A stretch of DNA of 64,000 nucleotides, taken from Marinobacter algicola DG893 (lineage in GTDB: Bacteria > Pseudomonadota > Gammaproteobacteria > Pseudomonadales > Oleiphilaceae). This document shows, piece by piece, positions 7,798 through 15,667 of this stretch (its first letter is position 1; each line of letters opens with the position of its first letter). The stretch covers positions 124,001 through 188,000 of the forward strand of contig NZ_ABCP01000001.1 of the NCBI RefSeq assembly GCF_000170835.1, given 5' to 3'. The notes beneath the pieces were generated by a model. It was not told where the DNA came from, ran no database searches, and was given only the letters and a program-made list of their open reading frames with translations. The translations under genes were made by a program, and so were the position numbers.

Positions 7798-10284
7798 TCA
7801 TGAGGCGCTTGCCTGTATGGCACCGCCGTCGTTCATGTCGCTGGCTGCGGTTTGTCCACTAGCAGGTTTAAACCGACCCAGCCGGAGCGAGTTGGTCACC
7901 ACGAACACACTGGACAGGCTCATTGCACCGGCGGCCAGCATGGGGTTGAGCAGATAGCCGGTAAACGGGAAAAGAACACCCGCTGCCACCGGAATAAGTG
8001 CCAGGTTGTACCCGTAGGCCCAGGCAAAATTGCCGAGGATCGTTTTTCGGGTGCGCCGGGAGAGCGCGCCGGCATCCACAATTCCCCGAAGGTCGCCGCG
8101 CATCAGAACCACGTCGCCTGCCTCGATCGCAATGTCAGTACCCGAGCCGATGGCAATGCCCACATCGGCCTGGGCCAATGCCGGGGCATCATTGATGCCG
8201 TCACCCACAAAAGCGACCCGTGCGCCGTCTTCCTGCAGACGCTTTACTTCTGCCGCTTTCTGGTCCGGCAATACCTCCGCAAGCACCCGTTCAATACCCG
8301 CCTGCCGCGCGATGGCCTCGGCGGTAGCGCGATTGTCACCGGTGAGCATGGCCACACTCAGCCCTGCGGCCTTAAGCGCAGCAATCGCCTCCAACGAACC
8401 ATCCTTGAGCGGATCGGCCACTGCAATCAGCGCGGCGAGGCGGCCGTCGACGGCAACATAAAGCGGGCTTTTCGCCTTTTCGGCGAGTGACACTGCACTG
8501 TCGGCCACGCTGGCCAAATCGATACCGAGGCGGCGCATATAACGGTCCGCGCCCACATTGATCCGGTGCCCGGCCACTTGAGCCTGGATCCCGTAGCCTG
8601 GCTCTGCCTGAAAATCACTGACCGCTGGCAAGGTGAGTCCCCGATCCCTGGCGCCCTTGACGATAGCTTCTCCAATGGGATGCTCACTCTCAGTCTCCAC
8701 AGCTGCGACCCAGGCCAACACCTCATCCTCACGGCCTTCCACCAGAATGAAATCCGTCAGCTCGGGCCGGCCCCGGGTCAGGGTGCCAGTTTTGTCGAGG
8801 ACGATGGTGTCCATTCGAGCCAGCGTCTCAAGCGCCGCCCCTTTGCGGAACAGCACGCCCATTTCGGCGCCCTTGCCGGTTCCGACCATAATGGCCGTCG
8901 GCGTGGCCAGCCCCATCGCGCAGGGACAGGCGATCAGCAGCACACTGACCGTTGTGACGAAAGCAAAGGACAGTGCCGGAGCAGGCCCGAAGCTAAACCA
9001 GGTGATGAACGTCAGGATCGCAAGCAGGATCACAACAGGTACGAAAACCCCGGCAATCCTGTCAGCCAGCTCCTGAATCGGGGGCTTATCGGCCTGGGCC
9101 GATTCCACCATGCTAATGATCTGTGCAAGAACGGTGTCCGCGCCCACCCGGGTAGCCCGAAACGTCAGTGAACCATTCTTGTTGATGGTTCCACCCACCA
9201 GTTCGGCGTCTTGCAGCTTGGCGACCGGTACCGGCTCGCCGCTGATCATGGACTCGTCCACGTAGGACTGTCCCTCTTCCACCACGCCATCAACAGGAAC
9301 GCGTTCGCCCGGACGGACCTGGATACGGTCACCAGGCACTACCGCTTCAATCGGAACCTCGACGGCTTCCCCGTCCCGAATGACACGGGCGGTCTTGGCC
9401 TGCAGTTGCAAAAGCTTTTTGATCGCCTCCGACGTCCGGCCTTTGGCGATGTGCTCGAAGTAGCGCCCCAGCAAAATGAGCGTCACGATCACCGCCGCCG
9501 CCTCGAAATAACTCTCGGCGGTGCCGGCGGGGAAAAATCCGGGAACCAATAATGCTGCAACGGAGTAGAAATAGGCGGCGCTGGAGCCGATCATGACCAG
9601 GCTGTTCATGCCTGGGTTGGCATGACGCAGCTCAGCGTAGCCGGACCGGAAAAACCGCGACCCGGCGTAAAACAGCACCGGCGTGGTCAGTAGCCATTCA
9701 ATAGCCATCCAGCCCCGATGAGACAAGACATTGGCGTAGATAGCCTCAAGAGCAGGAATCATCTTGCCCATCGCAATAAGAACCACCGGGATGGTCAATG
9801 CCGCAGCAAAGATCACTTTCCGGCGAAGGTCATTGCCCTCCTTGTCCTGCTCTTCCGCTTGAGTGCTGGTATCCGGTTCCTGAGGTTCATAGCCAGCGTC
9901 CCGGATGGCCTGATGGATTCGCGGCAGCGACAGGGTGTCCGACAGGAACTCCACAAAGGCTTTCCCGGTGGTCAGATTGACACTGGCCTTGATCATACCG
10001 GGCTGTTTGTTCAGCGCCCGCTCAACCCGAGACACGCAGGAGCCGCAGGTCATGCCGGTAACCGGAATTTCCGCGGACTGTACCCGTGGTTGATAACCCG
10101 TATCCTTGATTGAGTCGACCAGACTAACCGGCGTGGTGAGCTGATCGAATTCCACAGTTGCTTTACCGGTCGCCAGGTTCACCTGGGCTGACGAAACACC
10201 ATGCTGATCAGCGAGAGCCTTTTCAATCCGCCCGACGCACGACGCGCAAGACATTCCTTCAATACCAATCTCTATTTTTTGCAT
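7798..10284 (-). CDS. copA: Cu(I)-exporting P1B-type ATPase, CopA class, with two N-terminal HMA domains
   Basis: An 828-residue inner-membrane pump that moves Cu(I) (possibly Ag(I)) from cytoplasm to periplasm. Two heavy-metal-associated domains come first: GMSCASC (C13, C16) and GMTCGSC (C80, C83). The transmembrane metal site CPC is in LLIACPCAMGLATP, the phosphorylation motif is DKTGTLTRG, and the ATP-binding motifs include SEHPIGEAI and the hinge GDGINDAPAL. The pattern is that of class P1B-1 copper pumps. It is the second gene of an operon with the CueR-like regulator, 72 bases downstream of it, under the MerR-type promoter at 10796-10826. Export feeds the periplasmic oxidases encoded nearby. 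Confidence 0.97.
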   Translation of the reverse strand: MQKIEIGIEGMSCASCVGRIEKALADQHGVSSAQVNLATGKATVEFDQLTTPVSLVDSIKDTGYQPRVQSAEIPVTGMTCGSCVSRVERALNKQPGMIKASVNLTTGKAFVEFLSDTLSLPRIHQAIRDAGYEPQEPDTSTQAEEQDKEGNDLRRKVIFAAALTIPVVLIAMGKMIPALEAIYANVLSHRGWMAIEWLLTTPVLFYAGSRFFRSGYAELRHANPGMNSLVMIGSSAAYFYSVAALLVPGFFPAGTAESYFEAAAVIVTLILLGRYFEHIAKGRTSEAIKKLLQLQAKTARVIRDGEAVEVPIEAVVPGDRIQVRPGERVPVDGVVEEGQSYVDESMISGEPVPVAKLQDAELVGGTINKNGSLTFRATRVGADTVLAQIISMVESAQADKPPIQELADRIAGVFVPVVILLAILTFITWFSFGPAPALSFAFVTTVSVLLIACPCAMGLATPTAIMVGTGKGAEMGVLFRKGAALETLARMDTIVLDKTGTLTRGRPELTDFILVEGREDEVLAWVAAVETESEHPIGEAIVKGARDRGLTLPAVSDFQAEPGYGIQAQVAGHRINVGADRYMRRLGIDLASVADSAVSLAEKAKSPLYVAVDGRLAALIAVADPLKDGSLEAIAALKAAGLSVAMLTGDNRATAEAIARQAGIERVLAEVLPDQKAAEVKRLQEDGARVAFVGDGINDAPALAQADVGIAIGSGTDIAIEAGDVVLMRGDLRGIVDAGALSRRTRKTILGNFAWAYGYNLALIPVAAGVLFPFTGYLLNPMLAAGAMSLSSVFVVTNSLRLGRFKPASGQTAASDMNDGGAIQASAS

Positions 10285-10356
10285 CCTGACTTTGCTCCTC
10301 CGCGTGGCTGATCCAGCGCGCTTCTAACAAATTCATCCCGCCAACAAACGGCAACG

Positions 10357-10758
10357 TCACCCCTTTTCGGCGATGGCTTCGACAATAGGACAACCCTCCA
10401 TCGGGCCTTCCCCCGAGCATTTCTCCAGAGTTTTTGACAGGACTGCCTCGATACGGGAAAGGTTCTGAATCTGGTATCGGATTTTTTGCAGTTGTTCGCT
10501 CGCGATGCGCTTGGCCTCTGCACGGTCACCATTGGCATCCTGAAGCATCAGGAGTTCACGAATCTCATCAAGAGTGAAACCCCATTGTTTGGCATGGATG
10601 ATGAACTGCAGCCTGGCAATCGCATCTTCGGGGTAACGGCGATAGTTGGATTGGGTTCGTGCAGGTTCTGGCATGAGGCTCTCTCGCTCGTAAAAGCGAA
10701 TCGCATGACTGGCCACACCGCTTTGGGCAGAGAGTTCACCGATATTGAACGTTTTCAT
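10357..10758 (-). CDS. cueR: CueR-like MerR-family copper-responsive regulator
   Basis: A 133-residue regulator. The N-terminal winged helix is NIGELSAQSGVASHAIRFYERESL, followed by the dimerisation helix and the metal loop KCSGEGPMEGCPI with C114 and C123. The position equivalent to the third cysteine of MerR (near residue 79) is an arginine, and CueR has a serine there; this argues for a monovalent sensor (Cu, Ag, Au) rather than Hg or Zn. The C-to-C spacing of 9 equals that of MerR and is one longer than in E. coli CueR. It heads the cueR-copA operon, and its promoter is the MerR type, so it is likely autoregulated. Confidence 0.9.
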   Translation of the reverse strand: MKTFNIGELSAQSGVASHAIRFYERESLMPEPARTQSNYRRYPEDAIARLQFIIHAKQWGFTLDEIRELLMLQDANGDRAEAKRIASEQLQKIRYQIQNLSRIEAVLSKTLEKCSGEGPMEGCPIVEAIAEKG

Positions 10759-10795
10759 TCACTCACCTCAAACTAAGTCCTCAATCATTGTTGTA

Positions 10796-10826
10796 ACCAT
10801 AACCTTTAAGTGAACTTTAAGGTCAA
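10796..10826 (-). promoter_or_regulatory. MerR/CueR-type promoter of cueR-copA
   Basis: Minus-strand -35 TTGACC (10821-10826) and -10 TATGGT (10796-10801) with a 19-base spacer. The spacer contains the dyad ACCTTAAAGTTCACTTAAAGGT, extending over the -35. The spacing is that of promoters switched on by MerR-family proteins. It lies 38 bases upstream of the cueR start codon. Confidence 0.9.
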
Positions 10827-10858
10827 GGGATTTTGAGCGACTCGTCATTGCAAAATCC

Positions 10859-10870
10859 GAGCACGTGCTC
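10859..10870. promoter_or_regulatory. Perfect 12-base palindrome GAGCACGTGCTC
   Basis: A perfect inverted repeat in the divergent gap between cueR and the Met-rich peptide/multicopper oxidase genes, 59 bases upstream of the plus-strand start codon. It could be an operator for the plus-strand operon, which has no MerR-type promoter of its own. No regulator is assigned. Confidence 0.35.
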
Positions 10871-10928
10871 AAGACTCATTCAACACGCCTTTTATTTCAT
10901 GAGGACCTAATAACTCGGAGTCACTGCG

Positions 10929-11153
10929 ATGAAGATTCTTGAGAAACTATTTATTTTAATGGTGGGGCTTTTCCTACCACTCTTTGCGCTTGCTGAAGAG
11001 CCCGGGCGCATGGGAGAGGGCATGATGGGTGGCAACATGATGCAAGGCATGGGCGGTATGGGGATATTCATGATGGTTATCATGATTCTTCTGGCTGTGC
11101 TTCTGATACTCGCGATTCTGGCGCTGATCAAATACCTGAGGAACAAGGGATGA
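10929..11153 (+). CDS. Small Met-rich exported or membrane peptide
   Basis: A 74-residue protein. A signal-like hydrophobic N terminus (FILMVGLFLPLFALAEE) is followed by a Met/Gly-rich stretch (MGEGMMGGNMMQGMGGMG) suited to binding Cu(I), then a hydrophobic helix and the tail ALIKYLRNKG. Similar small SHOCT-like or Met-rich peptides occur in copper loci. Its stop overlaps the start of the multicopper oxidase gene (ATGA), so the two are translationally coupled, and a role in supplying or buffering copper for the oxidase is a reasonable inference. Confidence 0.75.
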   Translation: MKILEKLFILMVGLFLPLFALAEEPGRMGEGMMGGNMMQGMGGMGIFMMVIMILLAVLLILAILALIKYLRNKG

Positions 11154-12733
11154 GCCGGAAAAGAGTCCACCGGCGCACAGTCCTTCAGGCCATGGCAGGC
11201 ACCGGATTTCTTCTCACTCTGTCGCCGGGATTTCTGCTTACAGGCTGTGATGGCGGGGTAAGAGCGACTGAATTGGGAACGCTCGGCCTTGATTCCGAAG
11301 AATACGATGTTGAACTGAATCTTTATGCCACACCCGACTCGGTGTCCATACTTCCAGGCACGCCCAGTGAGGTGTGGCGTTACAGGGCGGAATTACTCAA
11401 AGGCCCGGAAAGCACCGTCTCCGAAAACCCAGACAGCTACCTGGGACCAACGATTCGGCTGCGCCGAGGCCAGACAGTAAAAATCCATATTCACAATGAG
11501 CTCCCGGAAGACACCACTGTGCATTGGCACGGGCTTCATGTGCCGTCCGACGTAGACGGCCAACCGAGGCTGCCGATCCGCCCTGGCGAAATGATGACCG
11601 TTGGCTTCGAGGTGTTGGACCGCGCCGGACTGTTCTGGTACCACTCCCATGCGCACGGCGAGCAGGGTGGGCGCGTGGGGTTTCAGAGTTACGCGGGGCT
11701 TGCTGGACTCCTGATCGTTGAAGACGACGAAGAGTTGGGGCTACGACTGCCGGCCGGTAGTGATGAACTGTTATTGGTGCTCCAGGATCGGACCTTCGAG
11801 GGCGCCAACGAACTGGTATACCTCGACGGTGGCATGGGTGCCATGATGGATCGCATGCGCGGTTTTCTGGGAGATCGGATGTTGGTCAATGGAACTCCCC
11901 CGACAACACGCAACGTCGCCACCCGCCCATACCGACTTCGAGTTCTCAATGGTTCCAATGCCCGCATTTACAAGCTGGCCTGGAGTGACGAGCGCCCCAT
12001 TACGGTTATCGGAGCCGATGGCGGCCTCCTTCAACAACCGGAAAACAAACCCTATGTGGTTCTGGCTCCGGCTCAGCGACTTGATCTCTGGGTAGATCTT
12101 TCCGATTCCCGACCCGGTAGCACATTGGAACTTGTAAGCGACAGTTATGAAGCTGGAATGATGAGCGGCGGCATGATGGGGGGCATGGGGATGATGGGTA
12201 ACGCCACCCTGCCCGCCGGCAGTCGTTTCACCCTGATGACACTGGAGGTGACCGACTCAACCAACACCACCGAGCCGCTGCCGGCGGAGCTTGCCCGGGC
12301 ACGCAAGAAAATACCCGTTACCGATGCCACACCGGTCAGGCAGTTTGAGTTAAGCCACGCGATGATGCGGGGTTTTGCCATCAATGGTCGGCGCTTTGCC
12401 GGAACCACGGTTGCAGATAGCGAAAAAGTCCGCTTGGGGGACACGGAAATCTGGGAATTCCGAAACAACACACCAATGCCCCACCCCATGCACGTTCACG
12501 GCTTGCAGTTCAACGTTATCGGGCGTGAGACCAGAGGCAATGGCCGTGGCTGGAGCGGCCTGACCCAGGGTCTGGTGGACAGCGGTTGGCACGATACGGT
12601 CCTTGTAATGCCGGGTGAAGCCGTTCAGTTGGCGATGACCTTCGAGCGTTTCGATGGCCTCTACATCTACCACTGTCACAACATGGAACATGAAGACAAT
12701 GGGATGATGCGTTATTTTCAGGTGCAAAGCTAA
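11150..12733 (+). CDS. Multicopper oxidase with Tat signal and lipobox
   Basis: A 527-residue periplasmic copper oxidase of the CueO/laccase kind, expected to oxidise Cu(I) to Cu(II). The N terminus has twin arginines (HRRTVLQ, R8 R9), a hydrophobic core, and a lipobox LLTGC with C33, so it is predicted to be Tat-exported and lipid-anchored. The four copper motifs are HWHGLH (H125, H127), HSHAHG, HPMHVHG and HCHNMEHEDNGMM. A Met-rich insert (GMMSGGMMGGMGMM) lies in the middle, as in CueO, where it binds extra copper. It is coupled to the upstream Met-rich peptide. It differs clearly from the Sec-exported oxidase at 21624-23405. Confidence 0.94.
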   Translation: MSRKRVHRRTVLQAMAGTGFLLTLSPGFLLTGCDGGVRATELGTLGLDSEEYDVELNLYATPDSVSILPGTPSEVWRYRAELLKGPESTVSENPDSYLGPTIRLRRGQTVKIHIHNELPEDTTVHWHGLHVPSDVDGQPRLPIRPGEMMTVGFEVLDRAGLFWYHSHAHGEQGGRVGFQSYAGLAGLLIVEDDEELGLRLPAGSDELLLVLQDRTFEGANELVYLDGGMGAMMDRMRGFLGDRMLVNGTPPTTRNVATRPYRLRVLNGSNARIYKLAWSDERPITVIGADGGLLQQPENKPYVVLAPAQRLDLWVDLSDSRPGSTLELVSDSYEAGMMSGGMMGGMGMMGNATLPAGSRFTLMTLEVTDSTNTTEPLPAELARARKKIPVTDATPVRQFELSHAMMRGFAINGRRFAGTTVADSEKVRLGDTEIWEFRNNTPMPHPMHVHGLQFNVIGRETRGNGRGWSGLTQGLVDSGWHDTVLVMPGEAVQLAMTFERFDGLYIYHCHNMEHEDNGMMRYFQVQS

Positions 12734-12763
12734 GCGCCATGATTCCCTCGACAATCATAGCGC
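12734..12763. terminator. Hairpin between convergent genes
   Basis: Arms GCGCcATGATT and AATCATaGCGC pair with one mismatch around an 8-base loop. It begins right after the stop of the oxidase gene and precedes the end of the convergent gene at 12774. There is no T-run, so it is only a weak terminator candidate; mRNA 3' end protection is also possible. Confidence 0.45.
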
Positions 12764-12773
12764 GCATTCAGCT

Positions 12774-13133
12774 TCAGAATGCTCTCGTTGAGTGGGCAGC
12801 ATCCGAAATCTTGGGCTGAGGCGTTATTGACTGAGCGTCACCGGCCTCGCTCGTCTGCTCAATCGCAGTCACCGAGCTCGATTTGTCCTTACATTTCATC
12901 ATGCACAACCCAAGACCACACATGATCAGACACGGCAGAAGGCTGATCAGTATGGGGGCGAGTCCAAACAACACCAATTGTTCCCAGCCAAATATGAGTC
13001 CAGCGATGACCCCGATAGCGCCAAACAACCACCAGCGCCGTGGCCCAGTCAGCAAACCCATCAGCCCTCCTGAACTGGCATCCGAATTCGTCTTACCCTT
13101 GTCCCCACAGCTCGTCTTGTTACCGCAGCTCAT
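12774..13133 (-). CDS. Cys-rich two-helix membrane protein under MerR-type control
   Basis: A 119-residue protein of unknown function. The N terminus is hydrophilic with C3 and C9, followed by two hydrophobic helices at about residues 33-50 and 53-79. The second carries a regular cysteine ladder, C68, C72, C77 and C81 (C-x3-C-x4-C-x3-C), in LLPCLIMCGLGLCMMKC. The tail is polar. I start at ATG 13131-13133 with GAGGTG upstream; the open frame extends further without support. A MerR-type promoter lies 91 bases upstream, so it probably responds to copper together with cueR-copA. It may bind or relay Cu(I) in the membrane. It recalls DUF2933-type small proteins in size and topology, but I do not claim homology. 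Confidence 0.75.
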   Translation of the reverse strand: MSCGNKTSCGDKGKTNSDASSGGLMGLLTGPRRWWLFGAIGVIAGLIFGWEQLVLFGLAPILISLLPCLIMCGLGLCMMKCKDKSSSVTAIEQTSEAGDAQSITPQPKISDAAHSTRAF

Positions 13134-13223
13134 TATGGCACCTCTTTTAAAACGTGGTCGTTGTTGATCGCTCACATTCACCGCCGACGCGGTACGCAGT
13201 CCTGCAGTTGAGCAGTTCGGAAA

Positions 13224-13254
13224 AACATAACGTTGAAGCAAGGTTTAAGGTCAA
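13224..13254 (-). promoter_or_regulatory. MerR/CueR-type promoter of the Cys-rich membrane protein gene
   Basis: Minus-strand -35 TTGACC (13249-13254), a 19-base spacer, and -10 TATGTT (13224-13229). The spacer starts TTAAA like the other two sites, but the right half of its dyad is more degenerate, so it may be a weaker operator. It supports a three-operon MerR-family regulon in this island. Confidence 0.8.
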
Positions 13255-13410
13255 GCGTTTTATCAGAAGCGCCAGAATAAATTTCCTTCGCCACTTCGGA
13301 TACTGCGGTAGTAGTGTCACTGAAATAAAAAACTGCTACGATTTAGTGAACCAAAAGACGAGCTGTGTGTCACAAACTCGAACCTTCATAGATTGGTGCT
13401 TGAAATCAGG

Positions 13411-13794
13411 ATGACCGCAACGACCCGCCAATTCATTTCTGCGCTGCTATCACTGCTTATGGTGATAAGCGGGCCAGCGTTGGCTATGTCCAAACTAACG
13501 GACAGTCAGGCGGGCGCTGAGATGACAGATTGTGGTTCCATGATGATGGCTCAGGCTGAAAGCGCCAGTTCCTCATCAGACACCGAAACTAATTGTGTCT
13601 CGGCTCCTGATATGGTCTGTCCGAGCGCCAGCGGGTTGAGCAAATGTGGCGTCAACGTCAGCTTCGCTCTCTTACCTGAAAAATCCATAGGTTTAACCGA
13701 TACCGGCTCCCAATCGGTATTAACCGCGCGCGCGGCCCTTTATCAGGATCCGTTCCTGGCCTCTACTACGCCCCCTCCAGAACATCACTCCTAA
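13411..13794 (+). CDS. Small exported CopL-like protein
   Basis: A 127-residue protein with a signal peptide (FISALLSLLMVISGPALA), a Met/Cys-containing mature part (TDCGSMMMAQAES, NCVSAPDMVCPS, SKCGVN) and a Pro-rich C terminus (STTPPPEHHS). Overall it resembles the CopL/DUF2946-like exported proteins of copper operons and shares its layout with the gene at 6341-6670. I use ATG 13411; an in-frame TTG at 13393 would add six residues. It is the first of a run of plus-strand genes reaching 16088. A copper-binding or copper-responsive role is inferred from context only. Confidence 0.65.
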   Translation: MTATTRQFISALLSLLMVISGPALAMSKLTDSQAGAEMTDCGSMMMAQAESASSSSDTETNCVSAPDMVCPSASGLSKCGVNVSFALLPEKSIGLTDTGSQSVLTARAALYQDPFLASTTPPPEHHS

Positions 13795-13910
13795 GTTGTA
13801 ACCCGGGTTTTTGCCCATTGCGGCAAAGCCATTGACGTTATTTCTTACAACGATTTTGTGAAAAGCTCCGTGCTTTTATTCATCACGGATCTTTAACTGG
13901 AGTGAATCAA

Positions 13911-14189
13911 ATGCGCAATTCAAAAATCAAGCTCGCGATCACAACGATTTTCCTGGCCGGCACCATTGGCACCTTCTCTGTCTTTGCTCACGAGGGTGAA
14001 GGCAACGATATGATGTCCTCGGAAGGCATGCAGGGAATGGGCGGCATGATGGGAATGATGAACATGATGTCTGACATGTCCCCCGAAGACCGTAAAGCCA
14101 TGACCGATGCCTGCATGAAAATGATGCAGGGCCACGGTGGCGACCACATGGACGGCGGCATGAATGGCAAAGACGACGAAGCCAGCTAA
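13911..14189 (+). CDS. Met/His-rich periplasmic protein
   Basis: A 92-residue exported protein. The signal peptide ends near FSVFAHEGEG. The mature chain is unusually rich in Met, Gly and His (GMQGMGGMMGMMNMMSDMS, then CMKMMQGHGGDHMDGGMNG). Such chains bind Cu(I) through thioethers and imidazoles. It probably buffers periplasmic copper. The ATG at 13911 has CTGGAG nine bases upstream. It lies in the plus-strand run before copG. I know no named family for it. Confidence 0.75.
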   Translation: MRNSKIKLAITTIFLAGTIGTFSVFAHEGEGNDMMSSEGMQGMGGMMGMMNMMSDMSPEDRKAMTDACMKMMQGHGGDHMDGGMNGKDDEAS

Positions 14190-14289
14190 GCGTTCGGGCA
14201 ACGCTCCGAACTGACACCCATTGCCCGGGGAAGCCAAAGCGACCCCGGGCTTAGCGCTGCCTATGACCGAATCAATTCGAGGATTTACC

Positions 14290-14802
14290 ATGAAGACCAA
14301 AAAACTTGCCCTGTATACGGGTGTGGCCGCCATCGTTCTCGCCGCTGGCGCCACTACGTTAGTGATCCAGGCCAATGAACCCACCGAGTCATCGACATCT
14401 ATAGCCGCCGCAGAAACGTCTGGTCCAGCCATCACAATCTATAAGAGCCCCAATTGCGGCTGCTGCCAGTCCTGGGCTGAACACCTCGATGCCAATGGCT
14501 TTGAGACCACCATTGTAGAAACCGACAACCTTAACGAGATCAAGCAGCAATATGACGTGCCGCGTGAAATGGCCTCCTGCCACACCGCGTTGATCGGTGA
14601 TCTGGTAATTGAGGGACATGTGCCGGCAGATGATATTGTCGCCTACTTGGAAAATCCCCAGTTCAATACTGTGGGGCTTTCAGTGCCCGGTATGCCCCAT
14701 GGCACCCCCGGCATGGAGACCGGCCGGAAAGACGATTACCAGGTCATCGCCTTCAGTGCCAACGGCCAGCAAAGTGTGTTCCGCGAATACAAAGATTATT
14801 GA
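14290..14802 (+). CDS. copG: DUF411 periplasmic copper protein, CopG-like
   Basis: A 170-residue protein with an N-terminal signal or anchor (ALYTGVAAIVLAAGATTLVIQA) and a DUF411 domain. The signature SPNCGCCQSW gives C56, C58 and C59, and a further conserved cysteine is C97 in MASCHTALIG; the C terminus has the usual Met/His/Pro stretch (VPGMPHGTPGME). Proteins of this family (CopG of Vibrio and Pseudomonas) bind a polynuclear copper-thiolate cluster and are thought to act in periplasmic copper redox or transfer. The ATG at 14290 is where the signal begins. The next two genes follow closely, a frequent trio in copper loci. Confidence 0.9.
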   Translation: MKTKKLALYTGVAAIVLAAGATTLVIQANEPTESSTSIAAAETSGPAITIYKSPNCGCCQSWAEHLDANGFETTIVETDNLNEIKQQYDVPREMASCHTALIGDLVIEGHVPADDIVAYLENPQFNTVGLSVPGMPHGTPGMETGRKDDYQVIAFSANGQQSVFREYKDY

Positions 14803-14812
14803 GGCTTGTCCC

Positions 14813-15667
14813 ATGAAAGCAATTGTCCATTCTACGATCAGGGCAGCCTGGGGGGTTTGCGTGCTCACGGCAGCAATACTTACGCCAGCGCTGGTTCAGG
14901 CCCAATCCGCAAACGACGCCCAACCAGTGAAGGCTCTTACGATCAGCTCATCAGGCGCCCTCCTGATGCTACAGGGCAGTGATCTCTTTGCCATGGAAGG
15001 CGGAACTTCAACCAAGATTGCGCTACCGGCAACTGACCAGAGTGCTCAACCCACCACCCTGGCCAGAGGAGCGGACGGAAGCGTCTACCTGGCCGGTCCG
15101 GGCTTGGGCGTTTGGCGTTACGACGGCGCCGGTGAGAGCTGGCAGTCCCTCAATAATACCTTGCCCGACCTTGGGGTCACTGCCATGGCCGCTCACGCCA
15201 CACAACCCGGAACGCTCTACGCATACCTTGGGAAAGATGGCATGTTCCGGTCCAGAAACGGCGGTGCCGAATGGGTAAAAGTCGATAGCGGCCCCCAGGA
15301 ACCGGTGCAAACATTCCTGCATTCGGACATGCCCGGCAGTATGGAAAGTGGCTGGCTGTTTGCGGGAACCACCCGCGGCGTCGCTCGCTCCATGGACTGT
15401 TTCTGCTTCTGGGGCGATGCCGGTGACCTGCGCGGAATGGTCTCCGCCATCGACTATGATCCTGCCGCCCCGGAAAACGTCTACGCGGTGATCGAGGGGC
15501 AGCTTCATCATAGTGCGGATGGCGGCGAAGTCTGGACTGGCCTCAAGGTCCCCCAACCCGTGACTGCCCTTGCCTTCTCGCCGTCACAAGGACTTGTAGT
15601 AGGTACGGCAAACGGGAACCTGCTTGCCCGTGGCGCTGCTGACGAGTGGGCGCCTGTCCATGAATAA
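14813..15667 (+). CDS. Exported beta-propeller (BNR-repeat-like) protein
   Basis: A 284-residue protein with a Sec signal ending near LVQAQS. The mature part has several propeller-like blades with sialidase-type Asp boxes, e.g. RSRNGGAEWVKV and HSADGGEVWTGL. It matches the F510_1955-type or exo-sialidase-like proteins that lie beside copG. An unusual CFCFWG motif (SMDCFCFWGDAGD) could bind metal. Enzymatic glycosidase activity is not suggested. It starts 11 bases after copG and overlaps the cytochrome c gene by eight bases, implying a shared periplasmic task. Confidence 0.78.
   Translation: MKAIVHSTIRAAWGVCVLTAAILTPALVQAQSANDAQPVKALTISSSGALLMLQGSDLFAMEGGTSTKIALPATDQSAQPTTLARGADGSVYLAGPGLGVWRYDGAGESWQSLNNTLPDLGVTAMAAHATQPGTLYAYLGKDGMFRSRNGGAEWVKVDSGPQEPVQTFLHSDMPGSMESGWLFAGTTRGVARSMDCFCFWGDAGDLRGMVSAIDYDPAAPENVYAVIEGQLHHSADGGEVWTGLKVPQPVTALAFSPSQGLVVGTANGNLLARGAADEWAPVHE

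Noticed and set aside
7852..8490. Long plus-strand open frame (212 codons) opposite copA
   Set aside because: It is antisense to a conserved ATPase domain, has Arg/His-rich low-similarity translation, and lacks a ribosome-binding site.
10796..10826. MerR-type promoter also driving the plus-strand oxidase operon
   Set aside because: The 19-base spacer elements read only on the minus strand; the plus-strand reading gives no -35/-10 pair.
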